This document shows positions 53,168 to 62,257 of a DNA stretch of 64,000 nt, piece after piece. The translations under genes were made by a program, and so were the position numbers. The DNA comes from Loktanella gaetbuli (GTDB taxonomy: Bacteria; Pseudomonadota; Alphaproteobacteria; Rhodobacterales; Rhodobacteraceae): contig NZ_JAJATZ010000008.1 in NCBI RefSeq assembly GCF_020531945.1, positions 62,001 to 126,000 of the forward strand, written 5' to 3'. Position 1 is the stretch's first letter; every line of letters begins with the position of its first letter. The notes under the pieces are model-generated. The model had not been told where the DNA came from. It worked only from the letters and a program-made list of their open reading frames with translations, and made no database searches.

Positions 53168-54144
53168 CCCGTTTTATTCCCGTGCGCGAAACAATTTTGG
53201 CAGGTGCCATTCTGGTGCTCCTGCTTTTGACCGCGTCCCGCTTCGCCGGCTTCGTTGCGCCCTCTAATTTGGCCAATGTGTTCAACGACACGGCCCCGCT
53301 GATTATCCTCGCGCTTGGGCAGATGGTCGTGATCCTGACCCGCTGTATTGATCTGTCGGTCGCCGCAAACCTTGCGCTGACAGGTATGGCGGTCGCGATG
53401 ATCAATGTCGCAATGCCGGGTCTGCCGATCCTCGTGATTATCGCGATTGCGATCCTGCTGGGCGCGATCATGGGTGCGATCAACGGCGTTCTGGTCTGGA
53501 AACTGGCGATCCCGCCGATCGTTGTAACCCTTGGCACCATGACTATCTTTCGCGGCATTATCTTCCTGATTTCTGACGGCAAATGGGTGAATTCCCACGA
53601 GATGTCGCCCGCCTTCACTGCGTTCCCGCGCATGGAGCTGCTTGGGCTGCCGGTATTGTCATGGACCGCGATCATCACGATTGTCCTGTTCGGGATCATG
53701 ATGGCGCGCGCGCAGTTCGGGCGGTCTATTTTCGCCGTGGGCGGTAACCCCCACGCCGCTGTCTACACGGGCATCAATGTGGGCAAGACACAGTTCTGGG
53801 CTTTTGTGGTCTCGGGCGCGTTGGCGGGGCTGACGGGATACCTTTGGGTGTCGCGCTTTGCTGTCGCTTACGTGGATATCGCGGGCGGGTTCGAGCTTGA
53901 GGTCGTGGCCGCCTGTGTCATCGGTGGCATCTCCATCGCGGGGGGCGTCGGTTCTGTCAGCGGTGCGGTGCTCGGTGCGATCTTCCTTGGGGTCGTCAAG
54001 AACGCGCTTCCGGTGGTGAACATCTCGCCCTTCTGGCAGCTCGCCATTTCCGGCAGCGCGATCCTGATTGCCGTGGCCTTCAATGCCCGCGCGGGCCGAA
54101 CCAAAGGCCGCATTATCCTTAAATCGGCGGAGACCACACAATGA
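53164..54144 (+). CDS. rhaP: Rhamnose ABC transporter permease 1
   Basis: The 326-aa inner-membrane permease of the RbsC family has multiple hydrophobic segments, LTRCIDLSVAANLALTGMAV near residue 60, QFGRSIFAVGGNPHAAVYTG (ATPase-contact loop) and CVIGGISIAGGVGSVSGAVL. It pairs with RhaQ to form a heterodimeric channel, unlike the single-permease importer at 35796-36797. The ATG overlaps the rhaT stop and its own stop overlaps the rhaQ start, so the three proteins are translationally coupled. Confidence 0.92.
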   Translation: MTRFIPVRETILAGAILVLLLLTASRFAGFVAPSNLANVFNDTAPLIILALGQMVVILTRCIDLSVAANLALTGMAVAMINVAMPGLPILVIIAIAILLGAIMGAINGVLVWKLAIPPIVVTLGTMTIFRGIIFLISDGKWVNSHEMSPAFTAFPRMELLGLPVLSWTAIITIVLFGIMMARAQFGRSIFAVGGNPHAAVYTGINVGKTQFWAFVVSGALAGLTGYLWVSRFAVAYVDIAGGFELEVVAACVIGGISIAGGVGSVSGAVLGAIFLGVVKNALPVVNISPFWQLAISGSAILIAVAFNARAGRTKGRIILKSAETTQ

Positions 54145-55142
54145 TGGACGCAATCCAAACCCGCCACATCCCCGACCGCCTCAACAGCCGCGCCGCCCGC
54201 ATCTTCAAGAGCTGGGAAGCCCTGCTGCTGGCCGTCGCCATCGCAATCTTTGTGATCAACAGTTTCTCCTCGCCCTATTTCCTGAGCGCGTGGAATCTCA
54301 GCGATGCGACCTTCAACTTCACCGAAAAGGCGATGATCGCTTTCGCAATGGCGCTGCTGATCATCTCCGGTGAAATCGACCTCTCCGTCGCATCCATCAT
54401 AGCCCTTGCCAGCACTTCGATGGGGCTGGTGCTGCAATACGGTGCCGGCACGCCGGAGCTTGTCATCATCGGCCTGACCGTCGGCTTGCTTTGCGGGGCG
54501 TTCAACGGGTTCTTCGTGACGGTGCTCGGCCTGCCCTCCATCGTAGTAACCATCGGCACCATGAGCCTGTTTCGCGGCATCAGCTTCATCATCCTTGGGG
54601 ATGACGCATTCCGCGGCTATCCCGCCAGCTTTTCGTGGTTCGGGCAGGGCTATATCTATTGGGTCTTCACGGTTGAGATGCTGTTATTCGTCGTCATCGC
54701 CGTCATCTACGGCATCCTGCTCCATAAAACCAACTTCGGCCGCGCCGTCTATGCCATCGGCAACAACCCCACGGGCGCATTGTTCAGTGGTATTCGCGTG
54801 GCCCGCGTCAAGTTCATCCTGTTCCTGCTCACCGGTCTGATGTCGGGCATCGCGGCCGTCTGTTTGACCTCCCGCCTTGGCTCAACGCGGCCCAGCATCG
54901 CGACGGGTATGGAACTTGAGGTGGTGACGATGGTCGTCCTTGGTGGCGTCAACATCCTTGGCGGGGCCGGCACGATCCCCGGTGTCGTGATCGCAGCCTT
55001 TGTCATGGGGCTCGTGACCTTCGGCCTTGGCCTGTTGAACGTCCCGGGTATCGTCATGTCGATTTTCATCGGTCTTTTGCTGATAGGTGTCATTGCCCTG
55101 CCGCGCCTTTGGGCGATGGCTGCCGCGCGGCGCAAACCATGA
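54141..55142 (+). CDS. rhaQ: Rhamnose ABC transporter permease 2
   Basis: The 333-aa permease paralogous to rhaP has ISGEIDLSVASIIALASTS near residue 77, NFGRAVYAIGNNPTGALFSG and VLGGVNILGGAGTIPGVVI, with about eight to ten membrane segments. Two ATGs are adjacent (54141 and 54144); either gives the same protein within one residue. It is coupled to rhaP before it and to the mutarotase gene after it through ATGA overlaps. Confidence 0.92.
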   Translation: MMDAIQTRHIPDRLNSRAARIFKSWEALLLAVAIAIFVINSFSSPYFLSAWNLSDATFNFTEKAMIAFAMALLIISGEIDLSVASIIALASTSMGLVLQYGAGTPELVIIGLTVGLLCGAFNGFFVTVLGLPSIVVTIGTMSLFRGISFIILGDDAFRGYPASFSWFGQGYIYWVFTVEMLLFVVIAVIYGILLHKTNFGRAVYAIGNNPTGALFSGIRVARVKFILFLLTGLMSGIAAVCLTSRLGSTRPSIATGMELEVVTMVVLGGVNILGGAGTIPGVVIAAFVMGLVTFGLGLLNVPGIVMSIFIGLLLIGVIALPRLWAMAAARRKP

Positions 55143-55456
55143 GCGAACGTCACGTCTTTCGCATGCGGCTGAACGATGGGATGGCCGAAGAATACAAACG
55201 GCGCCACGATGCCATCTGGGCCGAATTGGTCGACTTGCTGCACGACGCTGGCGTCAGCGACTATTCGATCCATCTGGACGCGGAAACGGGCCATCTGATT
55301 GGCGTCCTGACCCGCACAACAGATCACGGCATGGACGCATTGCCAGACCATCCCGTGATGCAAAAATGGTGGTCCTACATGGGGGACATCATGGAAACGA
55401 ACGCGGATAGCTCGCCCGTCGCCGTGCCCCTCTCTCCACTGTTTTATATGCCATGA
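55139..55456 (+). CDS. rhaU: L-rhamnose mutarotase
   Basis: The 105-aa enzyme interconverts alpha- and beta-L-rhamnopyranose, matching the transporter's anomer to the isomerase. It matches RhaM/RhaU in length and motifs: RHVFRMRLNDGMAEEYKRRH (with the conserved Arg and His), DYSIHLDAETGHLIGVL, and HPVMQKWWSYMGDIM. The ATG at 55139 overlaps the rhaQ stop; an upstream in-frame ATG at 55109 would lie inside rhaQ and add residues without homology. Confidence 0.93.
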   Translation: MSERHVFRMRLNDGMAEEYKRRHDAIWAELVDLLHDAGVSDYSIHLDAETGHLIGVLTRTTDHGMDALPDHPVMQKWWSYMGDIMETNADSSPVAVPLSPLFYMP

Positions 55457-56832
55457 CCACACCGAGCCACATCGCTGTCATCGACATCGGCAAGACCAAC
55501 GTAAAACTCGCGCTGGTCAATTTAGCGGACCTGACAGAAATGGCCGTGATCACGCGCCCGAACATTATAAAACAAAGCCCGCCCTATCCGCATTACGATG
55601 TAGAAGGGCACTGGGCGTTCCTTCTGGATGCTCTGGCGCAATTCCACCGCGATCACCGCGTTGATGCCATTTCCGTAACCACCCACGGCGCCTGTGCCGC
55701 GTTACTCGAATCTACAGGTGCGCTGGCCACCCCCATTCTGGACTATGAACACACCTATCCCGCTGACAGTTTGGCGGCCTACGATGCGATCAAACCCGAT
55801 TTCGCTCAAACCGGATCGCCAAAACTTGCAGGTGGCCTGAACATCGGCGCGCAGCTGCACTGGCTTTTTGCAAGTGATCCGACCCTTAAGAATCGCACCG
55901 CCCAAATCGTGACTTATCCGCAATATTGGGGGCATCGCCTGACGGGCGTAACCGCAACCGATGTGACATCCATCGGCTGCCACACGGACCTGTGGAATCC
56001 CTATGAGGGGACGTTTTCCGATCTACCGGAAAAGCTCGGAATTCGCGATATAATCGCACCCGTGCGCCGACCCAGCGACATCTTGGGTCCGATTTTGCCA
56101 GAAATTGCACAAGCCACTGGCCTGGCGCCCGAAACCCCCGTTTGCGTCGGTATCCACGACTCCAACGCCTCGCTCTATCCGCAAGTCGTGTCGCAGGACG
56201 GGCCTGTCTCAGTCGTCTCCAGCGGGACCTGGGTTATAGTTATGTCGATGAAACCGGACGGCCCTCCAACGCTCGACCCGTCTCGCGATACCCTCGTCAA
56301 CGTCAACGCGCGCGAACAAGCTGTCGCCAGTGCGCGCTTTATGGGGGGACGTGAATTCGAAGTGATCCAACAGGGCGGGCGAGTCGAACCAACGAAGCAA
56401 GACGTGTCGGCGGTGCTGGACAGACATTGCGTGTTATTGCCATCAGTCGAACCCGGGTCTGGCCCGTTCCAGGGCCAACAGATGCAATGGCTCGGCGATG
56501 AACCAGATGCTGGTTCGGGCCAACGCTCGGCCGTGCTCTCGTTTTATCTGGCCTTGATGACAAGCACCTGTCTGAACCTTGTTGGCGGTGCCGGCCCCAC
56601 GATAGTGGAAGGCCCCTTTGCCAGAAATCCCGAATACCTCGCTATGCTGCTTGCCGTCACAGCTCGCCCGGTCCTGACAAACGCAGCCGTCACAGGAACA
56701 AGTATCGGCGCGGCCATGTTGTTCGGCGATGGTGCATTTCCACCTGAGCTTGAGAAATTTGAAACCGCTTTACCCGTGGACGCGCTAAGGGCTTATGGCG
56801 ATCTGTGGTTTAAGTTGGCCAACGTCGGGTAG
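55453..56832 (+). CDS. rhaK: Rhamnulokinase (FGGY family)
   Basis: The 459-aa FGGY carbohydrate kinase phosphorylates L-rhamnulose at C1. It has the N-terminal phosphate-binding motif HIAVIDIGKTNVKLALV, the central substrate region SIGCHTDLWNPYEG, the catalytic-base motif VGIHDSNASLYP, SSGTWVIVMSM, and the C-terminal ATP-site sequence VVGGAGPTIVEGP-like (LVGGAGPTIVEGPF). It is the last gene of the rhaRSTPQUK unit, starting in an ATGA overlap with rhaU. In R. leguminosarum the kinase is also required for rhamnose transport; whether that holds here is unknown. Confidence 0.92.
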   Translation: MTTPSHIAVIDIGKTNVKLALVNLADLTEMAVITRPNIIKQSPPYPHYDVEGHWAFLLDALAQFHRDHRVDAISVTTHGACAALLESTGALATPILDYEHTYPADSLAAYDAIKPDFAQTGSPKLAGGLNIGAQLHWLFASDPTLKNRTAQIVTYPQYWGHRLTGVTATDVTSIGCHTDLWNPYEGTFSDLPEKLGIRDIIAPVRRPSDILGPILPEIAQATGLAPETPVCVGIHDSNASLYPQVVSQDGPVSVVSSGTWVIVMSMKPDGPPTLDPSRDTLVNVNAREQAVASARFMGGREFEVIQQGGRVEPTKQDVSAVLDRHCVLLPSVEPGSGPFQGQQMQWLGDEPDAGSGQRSAVLSFYLALMTSTCLNLVGGAGPTIVEGPFARNPEYLAMLLAVTARPVLTNAAVTGTSIGAAMLFGDGAFPPELEKFETALPVDALRAYGDLWFKLANVG

Positions 56833-56910
56833 CCGCCCGACTGACTGCGTGACAGTATGCAGTTGGATGGAAGGTAATTTGTCCACAGCAGCCAAGGACC
56901 GCCGCCCCAC

Positions 56911-56942
56911 CGAAGCAGCCATTTCGGCGCTACGCAGCATCT
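56911..56942. repeat. Dispersed intergenic repeat, copy B
   Basis: CGAAGCAGCCATTTCGGCGC followed by TACGCAGCAT resembles copies A (46015-46049) and C (59987-60020), though it is the most divergent. It lies between rhaK and the recombinase pseudogene. Confidence 0.45.
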
Positions 56943-57059
56943 AACACATCGGGCTCGAAGCCGACCTCGGATGCGTGCGTTGCAGCAATTTATGATATGC
57001 TGCCTCGGTCAACGTCGGGTTGTCGATGTGGGAGGGATTGGTGGATTGGAGGACCAGTC

Positions 57060-57692
57060 ATGGAAACCCCAAATTTAGCTGCCATTCGCGCGCTTCGTCC
57101 AGCTTGGAACAAGGGGCGCATTGTCGGTCAGAAGCGCCCGCTGAAACCCAAGCATGTGTGGGCAATCAGGGTTAGACTTGAGCTTGCCGAGAACCACCGT
57201 GATCTGGCGCTGTTCAACCTTGCCATCGACAGCAAGCTGCGCGGCTGCGATTTGGTCAAAATGAAAGTGGTCGATGTTATGGCATCAGGCCAGATCAAGG
57301 AGCGAGCTTCGGTGCTTCAAAGCAAGACACAGAAACCTGTGCGGTTTGAGATTTCCGAAGGAACCAGAGCCTCGCTTGCGAAGTGGATGGAATATCCGTT
57401 GATGGTCGGGTCCGAATATCTCTGGCCGGGCCGTTTTCACGAGCGTTTGCACATCTCAACCCGCCAATATGCCCGCATTGTGCGAGACTGGGTGTCATCG
57501 ATCGGTTTAGAAGTGACAGCCTACGGGACCCATTCGATGCGACGCACGAAAGTCACGCAGATCTAAAAGAAAACGGGCAACTTGCGCGCGGTTCAGCTAT
57601 TGTTGGGCCATACCAAGATGGACAGCACAGTGCGCTATCTCGGTGTTGAGCTCGAAGATGCGCTTGCTATCGCGGAAGCCATTGAAATTTAA
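57060..57692 (+). pseudogene. Tyrosine recombinase with in-frame nonsense codon
   Basis: The 210-codon recombinase is of the small phage-integrase type: helical N-terminus (WAIRVRLELAENHRDLALFN), catalytic Arg in LRGCDLV, H-x-x-R in HSMRRTK, LLGHTKMDSTVRYLG with the catalytic tyrosine, and a normal C-terminus LEDALAIAEAIEI. A TAA at 57564-57566 interrupts the frame between VTQI and KKTGNLRA, where relatives have Tyr (TAT); a single T-to-A change would explain it. All other catalytic residues are intact, so the inactivation is recent, or the codon may be read through. The ATG at 57060 is preceded by GGAGG a dozen bases upstream. Confidence 0.8.
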
Positions 57693-57698
57693 ACGTTC

Positions 57699-57720
57699 GG
57701 GCCGTCTTTAGGGACGGCCC
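57699..57720 (+). terminator. Hairpin after recombinase gene
   Basis: GGGCCGTC (57699-57706) pairs with GACGGCCC (57713-57720) around TTTAGG, beginning six bases beyond the recombinase stop. No U-run follows, so termination is uncertain. Confidence 0.45.
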
Positions 57721-57896
57721 TGAGCTGCCGGTCAGGAGGTCCTTTGCGGCGAGATACAGCTTCCGCAAACCGGTCAGTCAGGGGGGCCGCAGCATTACTG
57801 ACATCGGGCGTCAGCTATGTGGAACGGAGCGGACGGTCCTCGCATTGGCGCAAGAACCGCGCGCATGTGCTGCATCGCAGACGCCCCGGGCAGCGC

Positions 57897-58469
57897 TTAG
57901 ACTGCCGCAAGCGCCACGCTGTAGCGTTGGTGCAGCATGCGCAACAGCCGCGCAATGAGCTTTGCGTGACGGCCTGAAACCAACTGTGCTGTCCAAATAC
58001 CTTCCGCTCCGTTGAAGACAAGGACCGGGCGATACCGCCAGCATGCCTGTGTATAGGCTACGCCATTCACCCTTGCAGGTTTGCTCCAGTAATCCTTGCC
58101 AAAAACCGGGGACGGGACAAACCGAAATGTTTTGTCATCGCACTCTGCGACGGTTTCCAATGCATCAGCCACAGGCAAAATATGGGTCACGGGCAGATAT
58201 ACTATCATATCCGGGCCTTCGGGGCTGACCTAGGTAAAAGCGAGCCAGAACCCCTCGGCATCTTTGCAAAGCGTGATCGCGCGCAACCAGGATTGGTTAG
58301 AAAAACATATCTTGCGCCACTTTCGCAAAACCTTCAAACGCGCACCTCCTAATGATCCTTCGGCTGAATATGCTTTGCCAAAAGCTGAAGCCAATGCAAG
58401 CGCCTGAGCGTTGCCCTGTGATCGGCCGACCGCTCTTGCGACATCATGGGCCAAGACGACCGTCCGCAA
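57897..58469 (-). pseudogene. Possible decayed ORF with amber interruption
   Basis: Two minus-strand open stretches (58230-58469 and 57897-58208) are in the same frame, separated by one TAG at 58230-58232. Read through, they give about 190 residues including LRKWRKICFSNQSWLRAITL, GFWLAFT, then YLPVTHILPVADALETVAEC and FGKDYWSKPARVNG. I recognise no family. The continuity of the frame and the ordinary amino-acid composition suggest a degraded gene, but chance is possible. It sits in a gene-poor kilobase (57721-58728) that otherwise holds only a small palindrome (CCGCAAAG-GGAT-CTTTGCGG at 58464-58483). Confidence 0.3.
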
Positions 58470-58728
58470 AGGGATCTTTGCGGCCGGTCAGCCTGAACCA
58501 TGAGGTCAGCTCAGCACTGAAGGAGGCGAGATCGACGTGCTCGGCCCAGAGCCGACCTTGGGATTGGGTGACTACGCCGCGACGCGGCTTCACCAATCCA
58601 GACAATTGTGCTTCATCATTCTTGATTTTGTCGCAAATGACGGGGTAGCTTCCGACCTTATTCGAGAAGCACCGCTATTTTTCCTTCTAAGACAAAGCAT
58701 ATCGCCAAAATCTGACTGGAGCGACGTT

Positions 58729-59823
58729 ATGGAGGCCGCAACCCACCCCCAGCAACAGGCGCGCCTCGCTGCGCTCCGGTCGTTTGAGATCCTCGATACT
58801 GATCCCGAACGCGATTTCGACGACATCGTGGCCCTTGCGGCCGCCACCTGCGGCACGGCGATCTCCGTCGTCAACTTCATCGACGCCGAACGGCAGTGGT
58901 TCAAGGCTGAAACCGGCCTCGGCGTCCGGGAAACACCACTCGCAACTTCGCTCTGTGCGCATGCAATCCTCGAGCAGGACTTCGTCGAAATTCGTGACAC
59001 GCTCGAAGATCCGAGGATGTGCGACAATCCGCTTTGCCTGGGCCAATCGGGCCTGAGGTTCTATGCCGGTGCGCTGCTGAATACCTATGAGGGCCTGCCC
59101 CTCGGCACGCTGTGTGTGCTGGATCATCAACCGCGAGAGCTGACTCCGCTGCAACGGGACACGCTGCGCGTGTTGTCCCGACAGGTCATGGCCCTCCTTG
59201 ACGCGCGACGCGCCCTTCGCACCGCCGATATTCTTCGCCGGGAGGTCGACCACAGGGTCAAGAACTCGCTTCAGTCTCTGTCATCCTTCACCCGGTTGCA
59301 GCAACGCGCGTTCGCATCGGAGGACGCCAAGCGGGCGTTGTCGATGGTGGGCCGTCGCATCGACGCCCTGACCAGCCTTCACGAGCAGCTGTATCAGACC
59401 GATGACCATCATTCGGTCGACCTTGGGGCATATATCGAGAGGATCTGCGCGCAATTGGCGGGCCTCGCGCCTCGGGGTGTGACGCTTGACGTCGACACCA
59501 CGCAGATCACCGTCTCGCCCCAGCAGGCAGCAGCGGCCGGAACGTTCGTGAATGAATTTATCTCGAACTCCTACAAGCATGCCTTTCCGGACGGCAGGAC
59601 GGGCACTGTTGCCATCCGCCTCACCGCGGTGGCTCCCGACCACATTGAACTGGTTTGCATGGATGACGGCATCGGTCTTTCGCGAGACATCTCGAAATCC
59701 ACCGCCGGTCTGGGCATGAAGATCGCAGAGGTGGTCTGCTTGGAGCTCGAAAGCAAGCTTGATCTTCAGAACTGCGACGACGGGGTTATCGCAACTCTCG
59801 GGTTCGCACCGCGACCGTTGTAG
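58729..59823 (+). CDS. GAF-domain sensor histidine kinase, HisKA_2 type
   Basis: The 364-aa soluble kinase has a GAF domain at residues about 25-160 (FDDIVALAAATCGTAISVVN, then ERQWFKAETGLG and LPLGTLCVLDHQPREL), a HisKA_2 dimerisation region with the phospho-acceptor histidine in EVDHRVKNSLQSL, and an HATPase domain (NEFISNSYKHAFPDG N-box, MDDGIGL G1 box, GLGMKI G2 box). Such kinases in alphaproteobacteria often feed the general stress response or light/redox signalling. I chose the ATG at 58729 with TGGAGCG upstream; the longer frame adds non-homologous residues. No response regulator is adjacent. Confidence 0.9.
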   Translation: MEAATHPQQQARLAALRSFEILDTDPERDFDDIVALAAATCGTAISVVNFIDAERQWFKAETGLGVRETPLATSLCAHAILEQDFVEIRDTLEDPRMCDNPLCLGQSGLRFYAGALLNTYEGLPLGTLCVLDHQPRELTPLQRDTLRVLSRQVMALLDARRALRTADILRREVDHRVKNSLQSLSSFTRLQQRAFASEDAKRALSMVGRRIDALTSLHEQLYQTDDHHSVDLGAYIERICAQLAGLAPRGVTLDVDTTQITVSPQQAAAAGTFVNEFISNSYKHAFPDGRTGTVAIRLTAVAPDHIELVCMDDGIGLSRDISKSTAGLGMKIAEVVCLELESKLDLQNCDDGVIATLGFAPRPL

Positions 59824-59986
59824 TGGCGGTTTTGGCTCGTCGGTCCCAGAATATTTTAACCGGCTGCACGAAGTGTCCCGCAGTCCATGATGGCTTGATC
59901 TCTCACCGCTTACAAAAAGGGACCACCAAAAATATCGGCCCATGCCGACCTTGGGATCGGATGATGATTGTGCGGCTTAGCTTCCC

Positions 59987-60020
59987 CGAAGCGGCCGTCT
60001 GAGCGACGCGCAGCATTTCA
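59987..60020. repeat. Dispersed intergenic repeat, copy C
   Basis: CGAAGCGGCCGTCTGAGCGA followed by CGCGCAGCATTTCA matches copies A and B. The intergenic region 59824-60178 around it shows no other gene or clear regulatory element. Confidence 0.55.
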
Positions 60021-60178
60021 CGACGCATGAGGTCAGCTAGGCGGACTTTCCGACGGGCGATCGATGCCGCTTGGATCAAGGAGGTGGCAACGTTTAAAGG
60101 AACCTAATAATTCCGTGGTCGTTGGCTCGCATACACCTTTGCAGATGAGGTCACCCACCAGCTTTTTAAGGAAGCTAA

Positions 60179-61825
60179 ATGCGTTGCATCGCTCGATACA
60201 TTCTCATCACGAGCCTTTGGATCTCGACAGGGCTATTCAATGCCGCTGCTGCTCAGGACGCAGTTTTCGAGAGCAATGTGCTCAATGTTGGGCTGGGCGA
60301 GGTGCCAGATACAGTAGATCGGAGTTCTCCGCAGTCGACGCTGGAAGCTCTCTTGGATCTTGCCGAACTGCAGGATTTCAAATCCGCCGCTCACCTGCTG
60401 AACCTTTCACCAGTTCCGGTCTCGGAACAAGCTGAGAAGGGCCCGGAACTCGCCGAGAAGCTTTATGAGATCATCACCAGGAAGGTCGTGATCGACTGGA
60501 CCGATTTAATTGATCGACCTGACGGTATGGATGCCAACGCCACCACAGATGGTGCGGTTGCCGGCCAAGCAAGACGGTCAATTCTTCTTTGGGTTCTAAT
60601 CATCGACGATCGGCCATATCCTATCAGACTGGACCGAATTCAGGTTGGTGACACCCCGCCAGTCTGGGTGTTTTCCCAGAGGTCGGTCGCCAATATCGAG
60701 AAACTGCACGCGAAATTCCGCCCGTCCCGGCTGGAGGAGGCTCTACCGGGGTGGACACGCAAAATCGCATTCTGGCACCTCATGTGGTGGGAGGTGTTCG
60801 GAATTCCTCTTATGCTCGTGCTGGCAGGGTTGTCAGGCGTATTGACACACAAGGCGCTTTCTCGCGTGGCTGACAACGCACGGCGTAGTTTCAGAACAGA
60901 GATTGTTCAGTCGACCAGGATGCCCGCGATGATCTTCGTTATGACGACGATCATCGCAAGCATCAGCGCGATGTTCGTATTCTCTGGCGGGGTCTCGACA
61001 TTCATCTCGCCGTTTCTAGCGCTAGGGTATGTCCTGACCGCCCTGATCTTGGTCATCAACGTTATCGACAGGATCATCGACCGGCTGGTTGATTTCGATG
61101 ACGTGTCCTTAAAGAGTGCCCAACACGACGGGCGACGTTCGATGGCAACAAAAATATCGCTGGCGCGTCGTATCCTGATCGTCGCCATCTTTGTTATGGG
61201 TGCCGGTATTGTCATGACCGAAGCCAACCTTTTTCGGACTTTCGGGTTCTCCCTTCTGGCTTCGGCCGGCGCTCTGACTCTCATCCTCGGTTTCGCGGCA
61301 CGCGAGGTGCTCTCAAATATCATGTCGTCCATGCAGATCGCTCTCAATCAGTCGGCGCGCATCGGAGACAAAGTGCTCTTCAAAGATCACGTTTGTCACG
61401 TTGAACGGATCAATTTCACTTTCGTCCAGTTGCGTGTTTGGACAGGTGTGCGGCTCGTTGTCCCCGTGACGGAGTTCGTGGCAGAGACTTTCGAGAATTG
61501 GACGCTTCAGGAAACAAACATGAAGCGCCTTATTGAGGTGAAGGTCGCACATACCGCGGATGTCGAAAAACTCCGTCAGATCTTTAATGATGTGATCGAA
61601 ACCGTGGATGCCGAGGAGCTAGGTGATAAGGATGAGCATTTGGTTATGGTCACGGATCATGACGTATTTGGCCAAGAAGTCACGTTTGCGCTTTCTTGTG
61701 CAGATCCCAACACGTCGTTCGTCGTATCCTGCGATGTCCGCGAGAAACTTCTCAGTCGCATGCAAGGTCTAGAACGAACGGGTGTTGAAGTTTTCCCCGA
61801 GGCCGAACCCATCGAAGCCGTGTGA
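60179..61825 (+). CDS. MscS-family mechanosensitive ion channel
   Basis: The 548-aa protein has a signal peptide (MRCIARYILITSLWISTGLF, cleaved near AAAAQ), a periplasmic domain of about 170 residues, membrane segments at about 205-225, 245-270, 280-300 and 335-355, and the MscS pore and vestibule region (LILGFAAREVLSNIMSSMQI, then QSARIGDKVLFKDHVCHVER, then NWTLQE). The pore helix is of the expected type. It would open on membrane tension to release solutes during hypo-osmotic shock. The large N-terminal periplasmic part makes it an extended MscS homologue. No operon partner is apparent. Confidence 0.88.
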   Translation: MRCIARYILITSLWISTGLFNAAAAQDAVFESNVLNVGLGEVPDTVDRSSPQSTLEALLDLAELQDFKSAAHLLNLSPVPVSEQAEKGPELAEKLYEIITRKVVIDWTDLIDRPDGMDANATTDGAVAGQARRSILLWVLIIDDRPYPIRLDRIQVGDTPPVWVFSQRSVANIEKLHAKFRPSRLEEALPGWTRKIAFWHLMWWEVFGIPLMLVLAGLSGVLTHKALSRVADNARRSFRTEIVQSTRMPAMIFVMTTIIASISAMFVFSGGVSTFISPFLALGYVLTALILVINVIDRIIDRLVDFDDVSLKSAQHDGRRSMATKISLARRILIVAIFVMGAGIVMTEANLFRTFGFSLLASAGALTLILGFAAREVLSNIMSSMQIALNQSARIGDKVLFKDHVCHVERINFTFVQLRVWTGVRLVVPVTEFVAETFENWTLQETNMKRLIEVKVAHTADVEKLRQIFNDVIETVDAEELGDKDEHLVMVTDHDVFGQEVTFALSCADPNTSFVVSCDVREKLLSRMQGLERTGVEVFPEAEPIEAV

Positions 61826-61993
61826 GACCATCCGCAAATCGAAAGCGCCTGAGATACCACATGAGAAAGAGGATGGGAGATCGTAAGGCATCGAGACCGT
61901 TTCAGTTGGCTGCGGTCAAGGTGCGATCACCCACTTCGTCGAGGAGGTGGACCTATCGCGGATTGATGCCGCTCCTTTCATTGCATTTACTGC

Positions 61994-62205
61994 TGAGGTG
62001 CCCCCCGAAAACTGGACACTTACGTAAGCTTTGAATTGCTGTCTGCTGATCTTCACCACGAAGGAGATCGAAGATGTCGAAACGAAAGCAGCATGCCCCC
62101 GAGTTCAAAGCGAAGGTGGCGCTGGAAGCGTTGAAAGGTGAGGCGACCGTGTCGGAACTGGCAAGCCGGTTCGGGGTGGACCTGTCGCACTCTCATGCCA
62201 CCTAA
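61994..62205 (+). pseudogene. IS3-family left end with truncated orfA
   Basis: A terminal-repeat-like start (TGAGGTGCCCCCCGAAAACT, then GGACAC) at 61994 is followed by the orfA start at 62074 with AAGGAGAT: SKRKQHAPEFKAKVALEALK, then GEATVSELASRFGV, a typical IS3 helix-turn-helix. Similarity stops at about 62180 and a TAA follows at 62203-62205, so only the first 35 residues of OrfA remain. It lies directly downstream of the RES toxin gene on the opposite strand. Confidence 0.8.
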
Positions 62206-62257
62206 AGTGTTCGATCAACCCACCTTCCGGAAAAAAGAGACAGCGCTCGACCATTGG

